64,000 nucleotides of DNA from Pseudomonadota bacterium. Its GTDB lineage: Bacteria > Myxococcota_A > Polyangia > Polyangiales > Polyangiaceae. Under the pieces are notes generated by a model, which worked only from the letters and a program-made list of their open reading frames with translations, was not told the origin of the DNA and did not search any database. Positions 49,616-58,633 of this stretch are shown here, one piece after another. The DNA lies in the NCBI GenBank assembly GCA_023423895.1, contig JAFAER010000055.1:1-64000 (forward strand), written 5' to 3'. Position numbers and translations under genes: made by a program. Every line of letters begins with the position of its first letter. Within the stretch, counting starts at the first letter, position 1.

Positions 49616-52600
49616 CTCTTCTTCCTCAGCACCGCCAGCACCTTGAGCGGCGCTTGCGGCTTCTTCTTCGTCCGGATCTCCTCGTACGGTCCGCACACCG
49701 GCTTGAAGTCACACCAGGTGCAGGCGCTCTGCCCCTTCTTCTCGACGTTCGGCGCAGCCGGAAGGAATCCCTTCACGAGCGCATCGCTGACCGTCTTCGC
49801 GAGCAGATGCGCCGCCGCGCGAGCCTCGTCGTCGAGCGGTACCTTGACCTTCGTGAAGTCGCCGGCTGCCGTGCAGTAGTAGAGGACACCCTCCTCGACC
49901 TTCCGTCCGGGGAACAGCTTCTCGAGCGTGAGCGCGTAGAGGACAGGCTGGAGGATCTCGCCGCCGCCGATGACGGTCTCGTCCTTCTTCGCCTTCACCT
50001 TTCCGGTCTTGTAGTCGGTCGCCCGGAGCGATCCGCTCTTCGTCGTCTCGACGAGGTCGATCGACCCGCGAAGGCGTAGCCCGATGTCGAGCTTCACCGG
50101 CTCGTCGGTGCTCTTCGCGTCCTGTGCGCGCGGGTCCTTCAGCCCGAAGGACAGCTCGAAGTGCGCCGGCATCCAGTCGGGCTCCTCGAGCGAGCGTCGC
50201 AGCCACTCACGGAGGTCTGCGCCGATGCCGGTGATCGCGTCGTCCCACACACGCGGGATCGCAGGACGCAGGCGCTCGCGGTATTCGCTCGCGACCTCGG
50301 GGAGGACAACGTCGAGCCGCTCGCGCGCCGCCTCGAGCGTCGCCGCCGTGATGGGGAGGAGGCCGTCCTCGCGAAGCTGCGTGAGGAGGCGGTACAGCAC
50401 GTCGTGGACGAGGGACCCCTTGGTCAGGGCATCCATGTCCTCGATCGCGTCGGGCTCCTCGCGCTTCGCGAGCTTGTGCACCGCCGAGAGGAGGAAGCGG
50501 TAGGGACACGCTGCGAAGTTCTGGAGTGCCGTCGGCGAGAACGAACGCTTGTCGGTCGTGTGCTCCTGAATGGCGAGTAGCGCCTCGGGAGGCGGCCCCA
50601 CGAGCCCGTCGGAGGCCCGCAGCGCCTTCGCATCCCAGCGCATCCACCGGAACCGGAGGGCGCGCGCGAGGTGCGGGTTCGCGTCCTTCGAATCCACGAG
50701 ATACCGGCCCTCGCCGTTGACCTCGCTCTCGGCCTTCTCGAGGACGTCCTTGAGGAGCGCGAGATCGTATTCCGCCTCGTCGATCGCATCCTGTCGTCTT
50801 GCCGGCGCCGGCCAGCCGATCCGTGCGTCCGCCGTGCGTGCGGCCTTCTGCGCGAGGTGCTCGAAGTCGCCGAGCTGCCCTTCGGCGACACGAAGAACCT
50901 CGAGGCCGTAGAATGACGGCGTGCGTGGACGTGCCTGCTCCACGTCGACGCGTGGGTACGAGAGGACGACCCGCCTCGAAGCCGCGCCGATCGCGATGCG
51001 CAGCGCGAGTCGCTCGTCGTCCGTGCGCTCCTTGTTCGTCGCGAGATCCGGCGAGAGCTCGCGCCGGACGCTGTCGAGCAGCAGCGGATCTTCGACGACC
51101 TTCTGCGGGAAGATCTTCTCCGCGAGACCAGGGACGAAGACGACGTCGAACGAGAGTCCGCGCGCCTCGTCCGTCGTGGCGACGAAGACCTTGCCGTAGC
51201 GCCGTCCGAGCTCCGGGACGCGGAGCTGAGACAGGCGAGCATCGAGCACGAGTCGCACCTCGTTGATGCCGACGTTGGCCACCTTCGACATCGGCTCGAG
51301 CTCCGCGAGCACCGACAGCACGCGGTCCGGTCGTCGGAGTGCCCGCGAGGCGAGCGCGCCGAGCTTGTCGATCCATTCGCGCCACGTCGTGCGCTTCGGG
51401 AGAGCGGCGAGGTCGTCGACGAGGGGAAGCGCGAAGCGCCGGAGCGATTCGAGCGCGGCGAGCTCCCTGCGTGCGACATCGGCGAGGGCAGTCTCGTCCT
51501 TCTTTTCGTAGGCTTCGACGTCGTTCGCGAGCTTCTCGGCAAGCCCCGCGAGCCGGCTCCGCCATCGGTCCGCCTCACCGATGACCGCAGCTTCGACGAG
51601 GAGCCGCTCCCAGTGGCGAGGTGTGCGGAGCGTCCCGAAGGCGGCTCCGCGATCTTCCTCGGCGACAGGAGGCGGCTTTGGCTCCTCGCTCAGGGCGAGC
51701 ATCGTCTCGTCGTGTTCGGGGCGCTGTTCGGCGGCGCTCGCGCCGATCAACGCGTGGAGCGTCTCGTCGTCGGGCGCGGCGACGCGATCGGCGCGCGGGA
51801 TCGCCGTCGGGGGCGCTCCGTCCTTGCCGTCGTCGGGCACCTCGCCGAGCGAAAGGTATTCCGCGAAACGACGCGCCGAGAGCTGCTCCGCTGCGCAGGC
51901 GAGGAGCGCGAGGAACGCACGCCCCGAAGGATCGGGACGCTTCGTCCCGCGCGCGAAGAGCACCGGCACCTTCGCTCGACGGAACGCCTCGGCGACCAGC
52001 GGCCCGTATTGCGGCGCGCGGAGGAGCACGGCCATTCGATCGAACGGCGTCCCGCGGCCTGCTTCGGCGAGCGCGAGGCGCGCGATCTCGACGCACTCGC
52101 GGCTCTCGCCAGGCGCCGAGAGAACCGTGAGCGCCTCGTCGGGCACGTGGCTCCGCTGCTCTCCTGCGGAGCCGAAGAGGCCGGCGTACAGAGCGGCGAG
52201 CGGCCCGTCTTGGGCGGCGTCGGGATGGTGCACTTCGTGCGCGGCGACGCCGAGCGCGGCCGTCGTCAGCTCGATCGCGCGGTCGTCTCCTTTCGGGACG
52301 ACAGCGAACGCGGCGGGGGCGTTCGCAGCGAGAGCCTCGACGAGCTCCCGCTCGGCGCGCGTGCGAAGCGGGACGTCCACGAGCAGGAGCGCACCGAGGT
52401 CGCGCCGCGTTCGAGCGACCTCGGTCGCGATCGCGAGCGTGCGCGCGCGATCGGCGAGCTTCGTTGCCTCGAGCTCGCTTTCGTAGGCGGCGAGGAGCTT
52501 CGCGAGGTCGGGATCGGCGATGTCGGTCGCGCGTGCGAGCCGCAGCTCGCCGAGCGTGCGGGCAAGGGCACGGGGAAGGCCAGGGCGCTCTCGGATCGGC

Positions 52601-52923
52601 GAGAACCTTCCGAGCGAATCCTCGTGATCATGGACGACCCGCGCGCAGATCGCCTCGAGCGCGAGCGCGCTCGACGGTGCGAGGCCGAGCCGAGCGAGCT
52701 CCGTACGAGCGAGGGACGCGGCCATCGCGCCGAGCGTCGTCCGTTGCCAGCCGAGCGACGCGCGTGGCCCACCGTTCAGGATGGCGCGCCGCGCGACCTC
52801 GGCGGCCGCGTCGACCGAGGCGGCGATGACGGTGACGTGCGGCTCCTCTCTCGCCCCGAGCCATCGCGCGGCACGATCGGCGCGCGTCGCGGCGCTGGGA
52901 CTTTCGAGGACGACACGAGACAT
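49612..52923 (-). CDS. addB: AddB-like nuclease subunit with Fe-S staple
   Basis: 1103 residues, upstream partner of the AddA-like subunit. The N-terminal two thirds is an inactivated helicase-like fold lacking a Walker A. The C-terminal nuclease domain contains SIDLVETTKSGSLRATDYKTGK (near 955-975), with the catalytic Asp and Lys of PD-(D/E)XK. Four cysteines fit the AddB iron-sulfur staple: one in FAACPYRFLLSAVHKL (about 805) and three in CTWCDFKPVCG (about 1068-1077). AddB cuts the strand opposite to AddA and helps recognise Chi. The translation overlap fits a stoichiometric complex. The start is ATG 52923. Confidence 0.9.
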   Translation of the reverse strand: MSRVVLESPSAATRADRAARWLGAREEPHVTVIAASVDAAAEVARRAILNGGPRASLGWQRTTLGAMAASLARTELARLGLAPSSALALEAICARVVHDHEDSLGRFSPIRERPGLPRALARTLGELRLARATDIADPDLAKLLAAYESELEATKLADRARTLAIATEVARTRRDLGALLLVDVPLRTRAERELVEALAANAPAAFAVVPKGDDRAIELTTAALGVAAHEVHHPDAAQDGPLAALYAGLFGSAGEQRSHVPDEALTVLSAPGESRECVEIARLALAEAGRGTPFDRMAVLLRAPQYGPLVAEAFRRAKVPVLFARGTKRPDPSGRAFLALLACAAEQLSARRFAEYLSLGEVPDDGKDGAPPTAIPRADRVAAPDDETLHALIGASAAEQRPEHDETMLALSEEPKPPPVAEEDRGAAFGTLRTPRHWERLLVEAAVIGEADRWRSRLAGLAEKLANDVEAYEKKDETALADVARRELAALESLRRFALPLVDDLAALPKRTTWREWIDKLGALASRALRRPDRVLSVLAELEPMSKVANVGINEVRLVLDARLSQLRVPELGRRYGKVFVATTDEARGLSFDVVFVPGLAEKIFPQKVVEDPLLLDSVRRELSPDLATNKERTDDERLALRIAIGAASRRVVLSYPRVDVEQARPRTPSFYGLEVLRVAEGQLGDFEHLAQKAARTADARIGWPAPARRQDAIDEAEYDLALLKDVLEKAESEVNGEGRYLVDSKDANPHLARALRFRWMRWDAKALRASDGLVGPPPEALLAIQEHTTDKRSFSPTALQNFAACPYRFLLSAVHKLAKREEPDAIEDMDALTKGSLVHDVLYRLLTQLREDGLLPITAATLEAARERLDVVLPEVASEYRERLRPAIPRVWDDAITGIGADLREWLRRSLEEPDWMPAHFELSFGLKDPRAQDAKSTDEPVKLDIGLRLRGSIDLVETTKSGSLRATDYKTGKVKAKKDETVIGGGEILQPVLYALTLEKLFPGRKVEEGVLYYCTAAGDFTKVKVPLDDEARAAAHLLAKTVSDALVKGFLPAAPNVEKKGQSACTWCDFKPVCGPYEEIRTKKKPQAPLKVLAVLRKKR

Positions 52924-53078
52924 CGAACCACTGTCCTACACGGCCTGGGTTCGGCCCGCCATGGCGAGCAGCACCGCCGGGGCCCCGGTGCGAGCCCGGA
53001 GCACGTGGGTGCGCTTCGTCCGTACGGCGGAACGGCTCCAGGCTACGCTTGGCGGGCAGCAGCGGAGACGAAACGACT

Positions 53079-54587
53079 GTGCCCGCCGTCGCCACGAGCC
53101 AAGCTGTTCGAGCCGCTGTTCGCGCGCCGCTCACGGTCGCGCTCGCCGCCGCCGTGGCCGTCGGCACGGCGTCCTGCGAAGACGAGCTCCCGCCACAGGC
53201 GCAGCTCGTGGTCGTCGTCGACACGGATCTCTCCGCCGAGCTCGCGACGCGGCTGCGCGTCGACCTCTTCACCGCCGCCGGCGTCTGGTTCGACAGCCGC
53301 GAGTTCACGCGTGCGTCGTCGCGCGACTGGCCCGCGAGCTTCGGCGTCGTGGCACCGCCTTCGCTCGCCGACGTGATCGCCCGGCTCCGGGTCTACCCCG
53401 AAGGGCACGTGCGAGACTATCGCGGCGAGCGCTTCACCGAGCTCGGCCGCGCGCCCGGCGAGCCCACGGCGGGAGCGGGCCCCCGCCTCGTTCGTGGCGA
53501 GGTGGACGCGACGCCTGCCGAGGAACCTCGTCCCGAGGTCGCCGTCGATCGTTTCGTGCGCCTCGCGTTCGCGCGGGAAACGAAGCGCACCATCCAGGTC
53601 ACGCTCCGCGCCACGTGCGCAGGCACGATGGCGAGCCTCGTCGTGAACGGTCGCGACGTCGACCCGCGCGCCATCGCCTCGTGTGTCGCCAGGAAGGACG
53701 AGCGGCTACCGCTCGCTGCGCCGGCTGCACCAGAGGAGCCACTCCGCGCGGCGTCGCTCGTCGGCTCGTGGGCGGACGCGCAGCCGTGCGAGCGTTCCGA
53801 TCGTCGGCAGCGCACCTGCATCCCAGGGGGCGCCTTCGTCTTCGGCGACGTCGATCTCGACCCGCAGACCACGGAATTTCCCGTGAGCGAGCGGATCGCT
53901 CGGGTCGATCGCTTCTGGCTCGATCGGACCGAGGTGACCGTCGGCGCGTACCGTGCGGCGCTCGAGGCGGGGTTCGTCGAGCCCGTGCCGGTGCGCGTGA
54001 ACGACGATCCGCTGACGGCCGATCCCGTGGATGGCTGCTCGTTCACGACGGAACCAGGCGATCGGGAGGCGCTCGCGCTCACATGCGTCCCGTGGCGGAC
54101 GGCGCGTGCATACTGCATGTGGTCGGGCGGGGACTTGCCGACGGAGATGCGCTGGGAATACGCGACTGCCCGCGCAGGAAAACCCGCCGAGACCACCTTC
54201 GCCTGGGGAGATGACGCGCCGACGTGCGACCGCGCGTCGTTCGGACGTGCGTACATCCCGCCGGCGCCGGGGTTCTGCCAGGACGAAGGCTCCGGTCCGC
54301 TCGTCGTCGGGCGACCTGCCGGCGACGTCATCCCTCCGGGCGTCATGGGGCTCGCCGGCGGCGTGTCCGAGTGGATGCTCGACGCCGCCGCTCCGCTCGA
54401 CGCGGACTGCTGGCGTGACGCGCCGCTCGAGGACGGGGCTTGCGTACGTGACGACGCGCGCCGCTCGGTCCGCGGTGGCACGTGGGCGGGACCTCCGCCG
54501 CTGCTCGTCAGTGCGGTCCGTCGTTCGGCCTCGGAGGACGCGCGCGTCGCGAGCATCGGCTTTCGCTGCGCGTACGACGTCCCATGA
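53079..54587 (+). CDS. FGE-like (sulfatase-modifying-factor domain) lipoprotein, first paralogue
   Basis: 502 residues from GTG 53079 (a GGAG about 12 bases upstream); a TTG at 53049 is an alternative. The hydrophobic N-terminus ends in TASCEDE, lipobox-like (VGTASC). Residues 45-230 form a beta-rich domain; residues about 250-502 show the FGE fold: CIPGGAFVFGDVDLD, FWLDRTEVTVGAYRAALEAGF, TCVPWRTARAYCMWSGGDLPTEMRWEYATARAG, FAWGDDAPTCDRASFG, VMGLAGGVSEWMLDA and RRSVRGGTWAGPP, ending in SIGFRCAYD. True formylglycine-generating enzymes have two active-site Cys after RGGSW; those are absent here. So this is a binding or structural relative. The next gene overlaps its stop codon. Confidence 0.85.
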   Translation: MPAVATSQAVRAAVRAPLTVALAAAVAVGTASCEDELPPQAQLVVVVDTDLSAELATRLRVDLFTAAGVWFDSREFTRASSRDWPASFGVVAPPSLADVIARLRVYPEGHVRDYRGERFTELGRAPGEPTAGAGPRLVRGEVDATPAEEPRPEVAVDRFVRLAFARETKRTIQVTLRATCAGTMASLVVNGRDVDPRAIASCVARKDERLPLAAPAAPEEPLRAASLVGSWADAQPCERSDRRQRTCIPGGAFVFGDVDLDPQTTEFPVSERIARVDRFWLDRTEVTVGAYRAALEAGFVEPVPVRVNDDPLTADPVDGCSFTTEPGDREALALTCVPWRTARAYCMWSGGDLPTEMRWEYATARAGKPAETTFAWGDDAPTCDRASFGRAYIPPAPGFCQDEGSGPLVVGRPAGDVIPPGVMGLAGGVSEWMLDAAAPLDADCWRDAPLEDGACVRDDARRSVRGGTWAGPPPLLVSAVRRSASEDARVASIGFRCAYDVP

Positions 54588-55927
54588 TGAAGCCGTCGCT
54601 GCTCGGCCTTCTCCTCCTCTTCTTCTCGCTTTCGTCGACGGCGGCGGCGTGCAAGACGGCGCCGCCACGCGAGAGCCAGGTCGTGCTCGTCGTGCGGACC
54701 GACGCGCCGCTGCCCAGCGAGGATCCCGAGGTCCCGGCGCTCTTCGATCGCTTGCGGATCGAGGTCTTTCCCGGCGGAGCGGACGAGCCCTGCGCGGGGT
54801 GTGTCGAGTCGTTCGCCGTGACGCGCGAGGAGGTCGACACGGGGCGCGTCAGCTTCGGTGTCGTCGTCCCGCCCGATTCTTCGGCTCGACGCGTGCGCGT
54901 GACACTCTTCTTCGCACGGGGGCTCGGTCCGAGACCGAAGTCGTCCATCGTGGCGACGCTCGAGATCCCGTCGGTCGCGATCGGTGAGCGCCTCGTCGGG
55001 CACGTCGACCTGCACGTTGCGGACGTCGGCGCGCCTCGGGGATCGCTGGACGCGCCGGTCCCGTTCGAGCCGGGCGAAGGTACGTCGCTCCCCCTCTGGG
55101 AGGGCGCACGGCTGCGAGGCTGCTCGTCTCCGCCGCGCGACGACGAGGCGTGCATCCCGGGCGGCGCTTTCTTCATGGGCGATCCTTCGCTGGACGTCGT
55201 CGCGACCGCCGACCGCGGAGGGCTCGTCGAACATCTCGTGACGCTCGATCCGTTCTTCCTCGATCGGTCCGAGATCACCGTCGCCGCGCTCCGCGCCGCG
55301 GGCATCGCCGAGCGCGACGAGAACGGGCGGCGCTTCGACCCCGCAGACACGCTGGGGCCGGGGACTCACTGCACGTACAGCGACGAGGCCGGGCCGAGCG
55401 ATACGCTTCCGGTCAATTGCGTGTCGCATCGTCTCGCCGACACGTATTGCGCTCGCCTCGGCAAACGTCTCCCGACGGAGGCCGAGCTCGCGTTCGTCGG
55501 CTCGGGCCTCGGGTCGAAGCCGTACGTCTGGGGCAATGACCCGCCCGCATGCGACGACGCCGTCTTCGATCGAGGTGGGACCTGCCCTGGCGCTGGTCCT
55601 CTCGCGCCCGGAAGCGGAAGACGCGACCGGCTCAGCGTGAGCGGGATCGACGTCGTCGATCTCGCAGGGAACGTCAGCGAGTGGGCCGCCGACCTCTGGA
55701 ACCGCGACGACGATCCGTGCTTCCGTGCCTCGATCCTTACGAATCCGCGGTGCGAGACCCCGAGCGAGCGTGACGGCAGGGCGTGGCTCGTGCGTGGTGG
55801 CGCGTTCGCGTTCGGAACGGTGCACACGCGCGCGGCGCTGCGGGTCCGCGTCGAGTACGACCGCGGGGAGACCCGCGCCGTGAGTGACGGCGTGGGGTTC
55901 CGCTGCGCGCGCGGCGAGCCGATTTGA
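54584..55927 (+). CDS. FGE-like lipoprotein, second paralogue
   Basis: 447 residues from ATG 54584, overlapping the previous stop codon by four bases (a second ATG follows at once). MMKPSLLGLLLLFFSLSSTAAACKT is a lipoprotein signal. It has the same two-part build as the gene before it: a beta-rich N-terminal domain with its own Cys pair (EPCAGCVESFAV), then the FGE-like domain (CIPGGAFFMGDPSLD, FFLDRSEITVAALRAAGIAE, NCVSHRLADTYCARLGKRLPTEAELAFVGSGLG, YVWGNDPPACDDAVF, VVDLAGNVSEWAADLW and WLVRGGAFAFG). The RGGAF site again lacks the enzyme's cysteines. Tandem paralogues, so probably a duplication with divergence; the two products may act together at the surface. Confidence 0.86.
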   Translation: MMKPSLLGLLLLFFSLSSTAAACKTAPPRESQVVLVVRTDAPLPSEDPEVPALFDRLRIEVFPGGADEPCAGCVESFAVTREEVDTGRVSFGVVVPPDSSARRVRVTLFFARGLGPRPKSSIVATLEIPSVAIGERLVGHVDLHVADVGAPRGSLDAPVPFEPGEGTSLPLWEGARLRGCSSPPRDDEACIPGGAFFMGDPSLDVVATADRGGLVEHLVTLDPFFLDRSEITVAALRAAGIAERDENGRRFDPADTLGPGTHCTYSDEAGPSDTLPVNCVSHRLADTYCARLGKRLPTEAELAFVGSGLGSKPYVWGNDPPACDDAVFDRGGTCPGAGPLAPGSGRRDRLSVSGIDVVDLAGNVSEWAADLWNRDDDPCFRASILTNPRCETPSERDGRAWLVRGGAFAFGTVHTRAALRVRVEYDRGETRAVSDGVGFRCARGEPI

Positions 55928-55933
55928 CAAGTC

Positions 55934-56713
55934 GTGAGCGGATGCCAAAGTCCGGCCGTGCCTGCCGTGGCGTTCACAGGTCCGAGGGGGCCGACGACCT
56001 GCAGCTCTCGCGCGCCTCGTGGCGTCATCATGCTGTGCTTCGGCCTCGCGCTCGGCTGCACGAACACCGTCGTCACTCCTGGCCCGGCTCCCGCCGACGC
56101 ACCGCCCGCGGACGGAGAGGCGTCACCCGACGAGACCACCGAACCCGTCGTCCGTGCGTGCTACCTCGACGAGCGCGCTGCGAGCACGACGAAGGCGCCG
56201 AAGTTCTCGCCCCCGAGCGGCCGATATCTCGGCAAGTGCTCGAAGAAGACGATCGAGGATCTCCTCGTGTGCACGCACAAGTCCGACGCCGAGGCGCCGG
56301 ACGATCCGCACTGCCAAGCGCTCGTACCGGAGAAGGCGTGCATCGCCTGCATCTTCGGCGAGGGCGGCGCGATCCTCGACGTGAAGTTCCCCAACGTGCC
56401 CGGCTGCATCGCGCTCGCCACCGGAGACGCGAGCTCCAGTGGATGTGGGGCCGCCTACAACGAATGGCACGCCTGCCAGAAGGCGGGATGCGCGTCGTGC
56501 TTCTCGAACGACGAGGTGCCGCGCGAGGACCGGCGGGCCTGCGTGGAGGACGCTGCGTCGAGCGTCTGCTCCGAGCGTTCGCCGATCGACGCCTGCGGCG
56601 ATCTCGAGCAGAACGCGGACTACAAGGAGATCTGCCAGCAGCCCGACGAGCTGACCGACACGTATCTCGGGCGGCTCTACAACTACTTCTGCGGCTCGCC
56701 CGGAGACTTCTGA
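55934..56713 (+). CDS. Cys-rich lipoprotein following the FGE-like pair
   Basis: 259 residues if from GTG 55934; GTG 55958, GTG 55967 and ATG 56030 are also possible and no start has a good Shine-Dalgarno sequence. The hydrophobic stretch VIMLCFGLALGC ends in a lipobox-like Cys, then Pro/Ala-rich linker. The mature domain has about a dozen regularly placed cysteines: CYLDERAAST, GKCSKKTIEDLLVCTHK, HCQALVPEKACIACIFGEGG, GCGAAYNEWHACQKAGCASCFSND, CVEDAASSVC, ACGDLEQNADYKEIC and YFCGSPGDF. It starts 7 bp after the second FGE-like gene and probably belongs to the same unit. I do not recognise the family. Confidence 0.65.
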   Translation: MSGCQSPAVPAVAFTGPRGPTTCSSRAPRGVIMLCFGLALGCTNTVVTPGPAPADAPPADGEASPDETTEPVVRACYLDERAASTTKAPKFSPPSGRYLGKCSKKTIEDLLVCTHKSDAEAPDDPHCQALVPEKACIACIFGEGGAILDVKFPNVPGCIALATGDASSSGCGAAYNEWHACQKAGCASCFSNDEVPREDRRACVEDAASSVCSERSPIDACGDLEQNADYKEICQQPDELTDTYLGRLYNYFCGSPGDF

Positions 56714-56746
56714 CGCCGCAGACGGCGTCTCTGCGCCAAGTGGCGC
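56712..56746 (+). terminator. Two adjoining hairpins at the end of the three-gene unit
   Basis: GACGCCG (56712-56718) and CGGCGTC (56723-56729) form a 7-bp stem with loop CAGA that includes the stop codon of the Cys-rich gene; GCGCC-AAGT-GGCGC follows directly. There is no T-run. A Rho-assisted or stability element is as likely as intrinsic termination. Confidence 0.5.
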
Positions 56747-57086
56747 GCCGTCGACAGTGACCAGCGTCAGGCGACGCTCCGTCGGGGCGGGAGGAGGAAG
56801 AGGAGAAGGAAGACTTCCCGGGTCGAGGCATTGCACCTCACTGTCGTGAGGCGCAACGGTGGACGGCCCCTGTGCCGCCCCGCCAAGGTGCCGGATTGCC
56901 CGCGGAAAGCCCGGTTTACCGGGGGCCCGGCGCGGCACCGTCGTGCTGGCGCTTCAGGAACAGAAACGGCATAGACGAGAGGCGCGGGGCACGCTACCTC
57001 ACTGCGACCCGCCGTTCGAGGCCCTCCAGCGACCGTTCGCCGAGAGAACTCGCCACGGCCCCTAACTTCTCCCTACAACGAGAGCC
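56714..57086. other. 373-bp gap and possible structured leader of the DUF362 gene
   Basis: No gene is supported. GGTGCCG at 56887-56893 and CGGCACC at 56933-56939 pair around a smaller CCCGG-TTTA-CCGGG hairpin, giving a nested stem structure ending about 150 bases before the DUF362 start. If transcribed, it could be a regulated leader; there is no match to a riboswitch class that I recognise. Confidence 0.45.
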
Positions 57087-58376
57087 ATGTCCAAGTCCGT
57101 CGTCGCCGTCCTCAAGACCAAGCCGGCCACCGTCCTCGAGGACTATCACCGCCTGATGAACCTCGCTGGTTACCAGCAGGTCGTCGACAAGAGCGCGGAC
57201 ACTGCGCTCAAGGTCAACATTTCCTGGCACTTCTTCTACCCGTCCTCCTCCACGGTGCCGTGGCAGCTCGACGGCGTGATCAAGGCCATGAAGCGGGACG
57301 GTTACGACCCGAACCTCATCCATGCGTGCCACAACCGAACGGTCGTCATCGACGCCCACCTCGGCGAGCGCGAGAACAAGCAGGTCGACGTGGTGGAGGC
57401 GCACGGGCTTCGCAACGTGCACCTCTACGAGGGCGAGGAGTGGATCGACGTCCGCGACGCGGTCGGTGACCTCACCAAGAAGTTCCTCTGCCTGAACGAG
57501 GTCTACCCGAAGGGCTTCTCGATCCCGAAGCGCTTCATCGGCGAGAACATCATCCACCTGCCGACCGTGAAGACGCACATCTTCACGACGACGACGGGCG
57601 CGATGAAGAACGCGTTCGGTGGCCTCCTCAATGAGCACCGTCACTGGACGCACCCGGTCATCCACGAGACGCTCGTGGACCTCCTCATGATCCAGAAGAA
57701 GATCCATCGCGGCGTCTTCGCGGTCATGGACGGAACGTTCGCCGGTGACGGCCCGGGCCCGCGCTGCATGGTTCCGTACACGAAGGACATCATCCTCGCG
57801 TCCTCCGATCAGGTCGCCATCGACGCGGTCGCGGCGAAGCTGATGGGCATGGATCCGATGCGGGACTGCAAGTTCGTCCGGCTCGCGCACGAGCAGGGGC
57901 TCGGCTGCGGCGACCCGCGCGACATCGAGATCGTCGGCGACGTCGAGGCCGCGAACGAGAACTGGCACTTCGACGGCCCGTTCAAGAAGATGACGTTCGC
58001 CTCGAAGAACCAGCACCGCATCTACTGGGGCCCGCTGAAGAAGCCGGTCGAGTGGTCGCTCAAGACCTGGCTCGCGCCCTGGGCATACGTCGCGAGCGTC
58101 ACGTACCACGACATGTTCTGGTACCCGCGCTTCGCGAGGGAGAAGATGGCGCCGGTGCTCGAGAGCCCGTGGGGCAAGCTCTTTGCGAACTGGGGCCGCG
58201 TGAAGGCGAACGAGCTCGGCTTCCCCGACGTCGGCGATGCGAACCCGGAGCTCGTCCAGATGGGCATGAAGCACTTCCTCGAGGGCATGCGCCTCATCGG
58301 CATGGCCGTCGCGGAGTCGCCGGAGCTCAAGGCCCGGCAGCGGCGCAAGGAAGCGACCGCCGCCGTTCCGTACTGA
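57087..58376 (+). CDS. DUF362 domain protein
   Basis: 429 residues from ATG 57087. The DUF362 pattern is clear: ALKVNISWHFFYPSSSTVPWQLDGVIKAMKRDGYDPNLI, VVEAHGLRNVHLYEGEEW, ENIIHLPTVKTHIFTTTTGAMKNAFGGLL, FAVMDGTFAGDGPGPR and DIILASSDQVAIDAVAAKLMGMDP. Members are often fused to or associated with ferredoxin domains, with proposed roles in redox or iron-sulfur biology, but this copy has no ferredoxin domain and few cysteines. The C-terminal 100 residues include an amphipathic Trp/Tyr-rich segment (PVEWSLKTWLAPWAYVASVTYHDMFWYPRF) that could touch a membrane. It is a single-gene unit ended by a strong terminator. Confidence 0.88.
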   Translation: MSKSVVAVLKTKPATVLEDYHRLMNLAGYQQVVDKSADTALKVNISWHFFYPSSSTVPWQLDGVIKAMKRDGYDPNLIHACHNRTVVIDAHLGERENKQVDVVEAHGLRNVHLYEGEEWIDVRDAVGDLTKKFLCLNEVYPKGFSIPKRFIGENIIHLPTVKTHIFTTTTGAMKNAFGGLLNEHRHWTHPVIHETLVDLLMIQKKIHRGVFAVMDGTFAGDGPGPRCMVPYTKDIILASSDQVAIDAVAAKLMGMDPMRDCKFVRLAHEQGLGCGDPRDIEIVGDVEAANENWHFDGPFKKMTFASKNQHRIYWGPLKKPVEWSLKTWLAPWAYVASVTYHDMFWYPRFAREKMAPVLESPWGKLFANWGRVKANELGFPDVGDANPELVQMGMKHFLEGMRLIGMAVAESPELKARQRRKEATAAVPY

Positions 58377-58406
58377 GTCCGAGCACCGGAGCCGAGACGC
58401 TTCGAG

Positions 58407-58437
58407 AAGGGGTTGGCCACACTGGCCAGCCCCTTTT
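58407..58437 (+). terminator. Rho-independent terminator after the DUF362 gene
   Basis: AAGGGGTTGGCC (58407-58418) and GGCCAGCCCCTT (58424-58435) form a 12-bp stem with one G-T pair and loop ACACT, ending in TTTT at 58434-58437, 30 bases after the stop codon. It is the second clear intrinsic terminator in the window. Confidence 0.85.
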
Positions 58438-58633
58438 GCTTGCTCGCTGTTCGGGGGACTTCCGGGACGGGTTCCGGCAGGGCCGGGCGGGCCAGCGGTC
58501 AGTCCGAGGGACCCAGATGGGTCGTCCGGCCTCAGGCGGCGCTTGGTGTGCCTCGGATGTCATGGTGTCGCTGTAGTCAAGCCTCGCAATTTCAGGCACT
58601 TGGCGGGAGGCACGAGAGCTGCTCGCATAGAGC

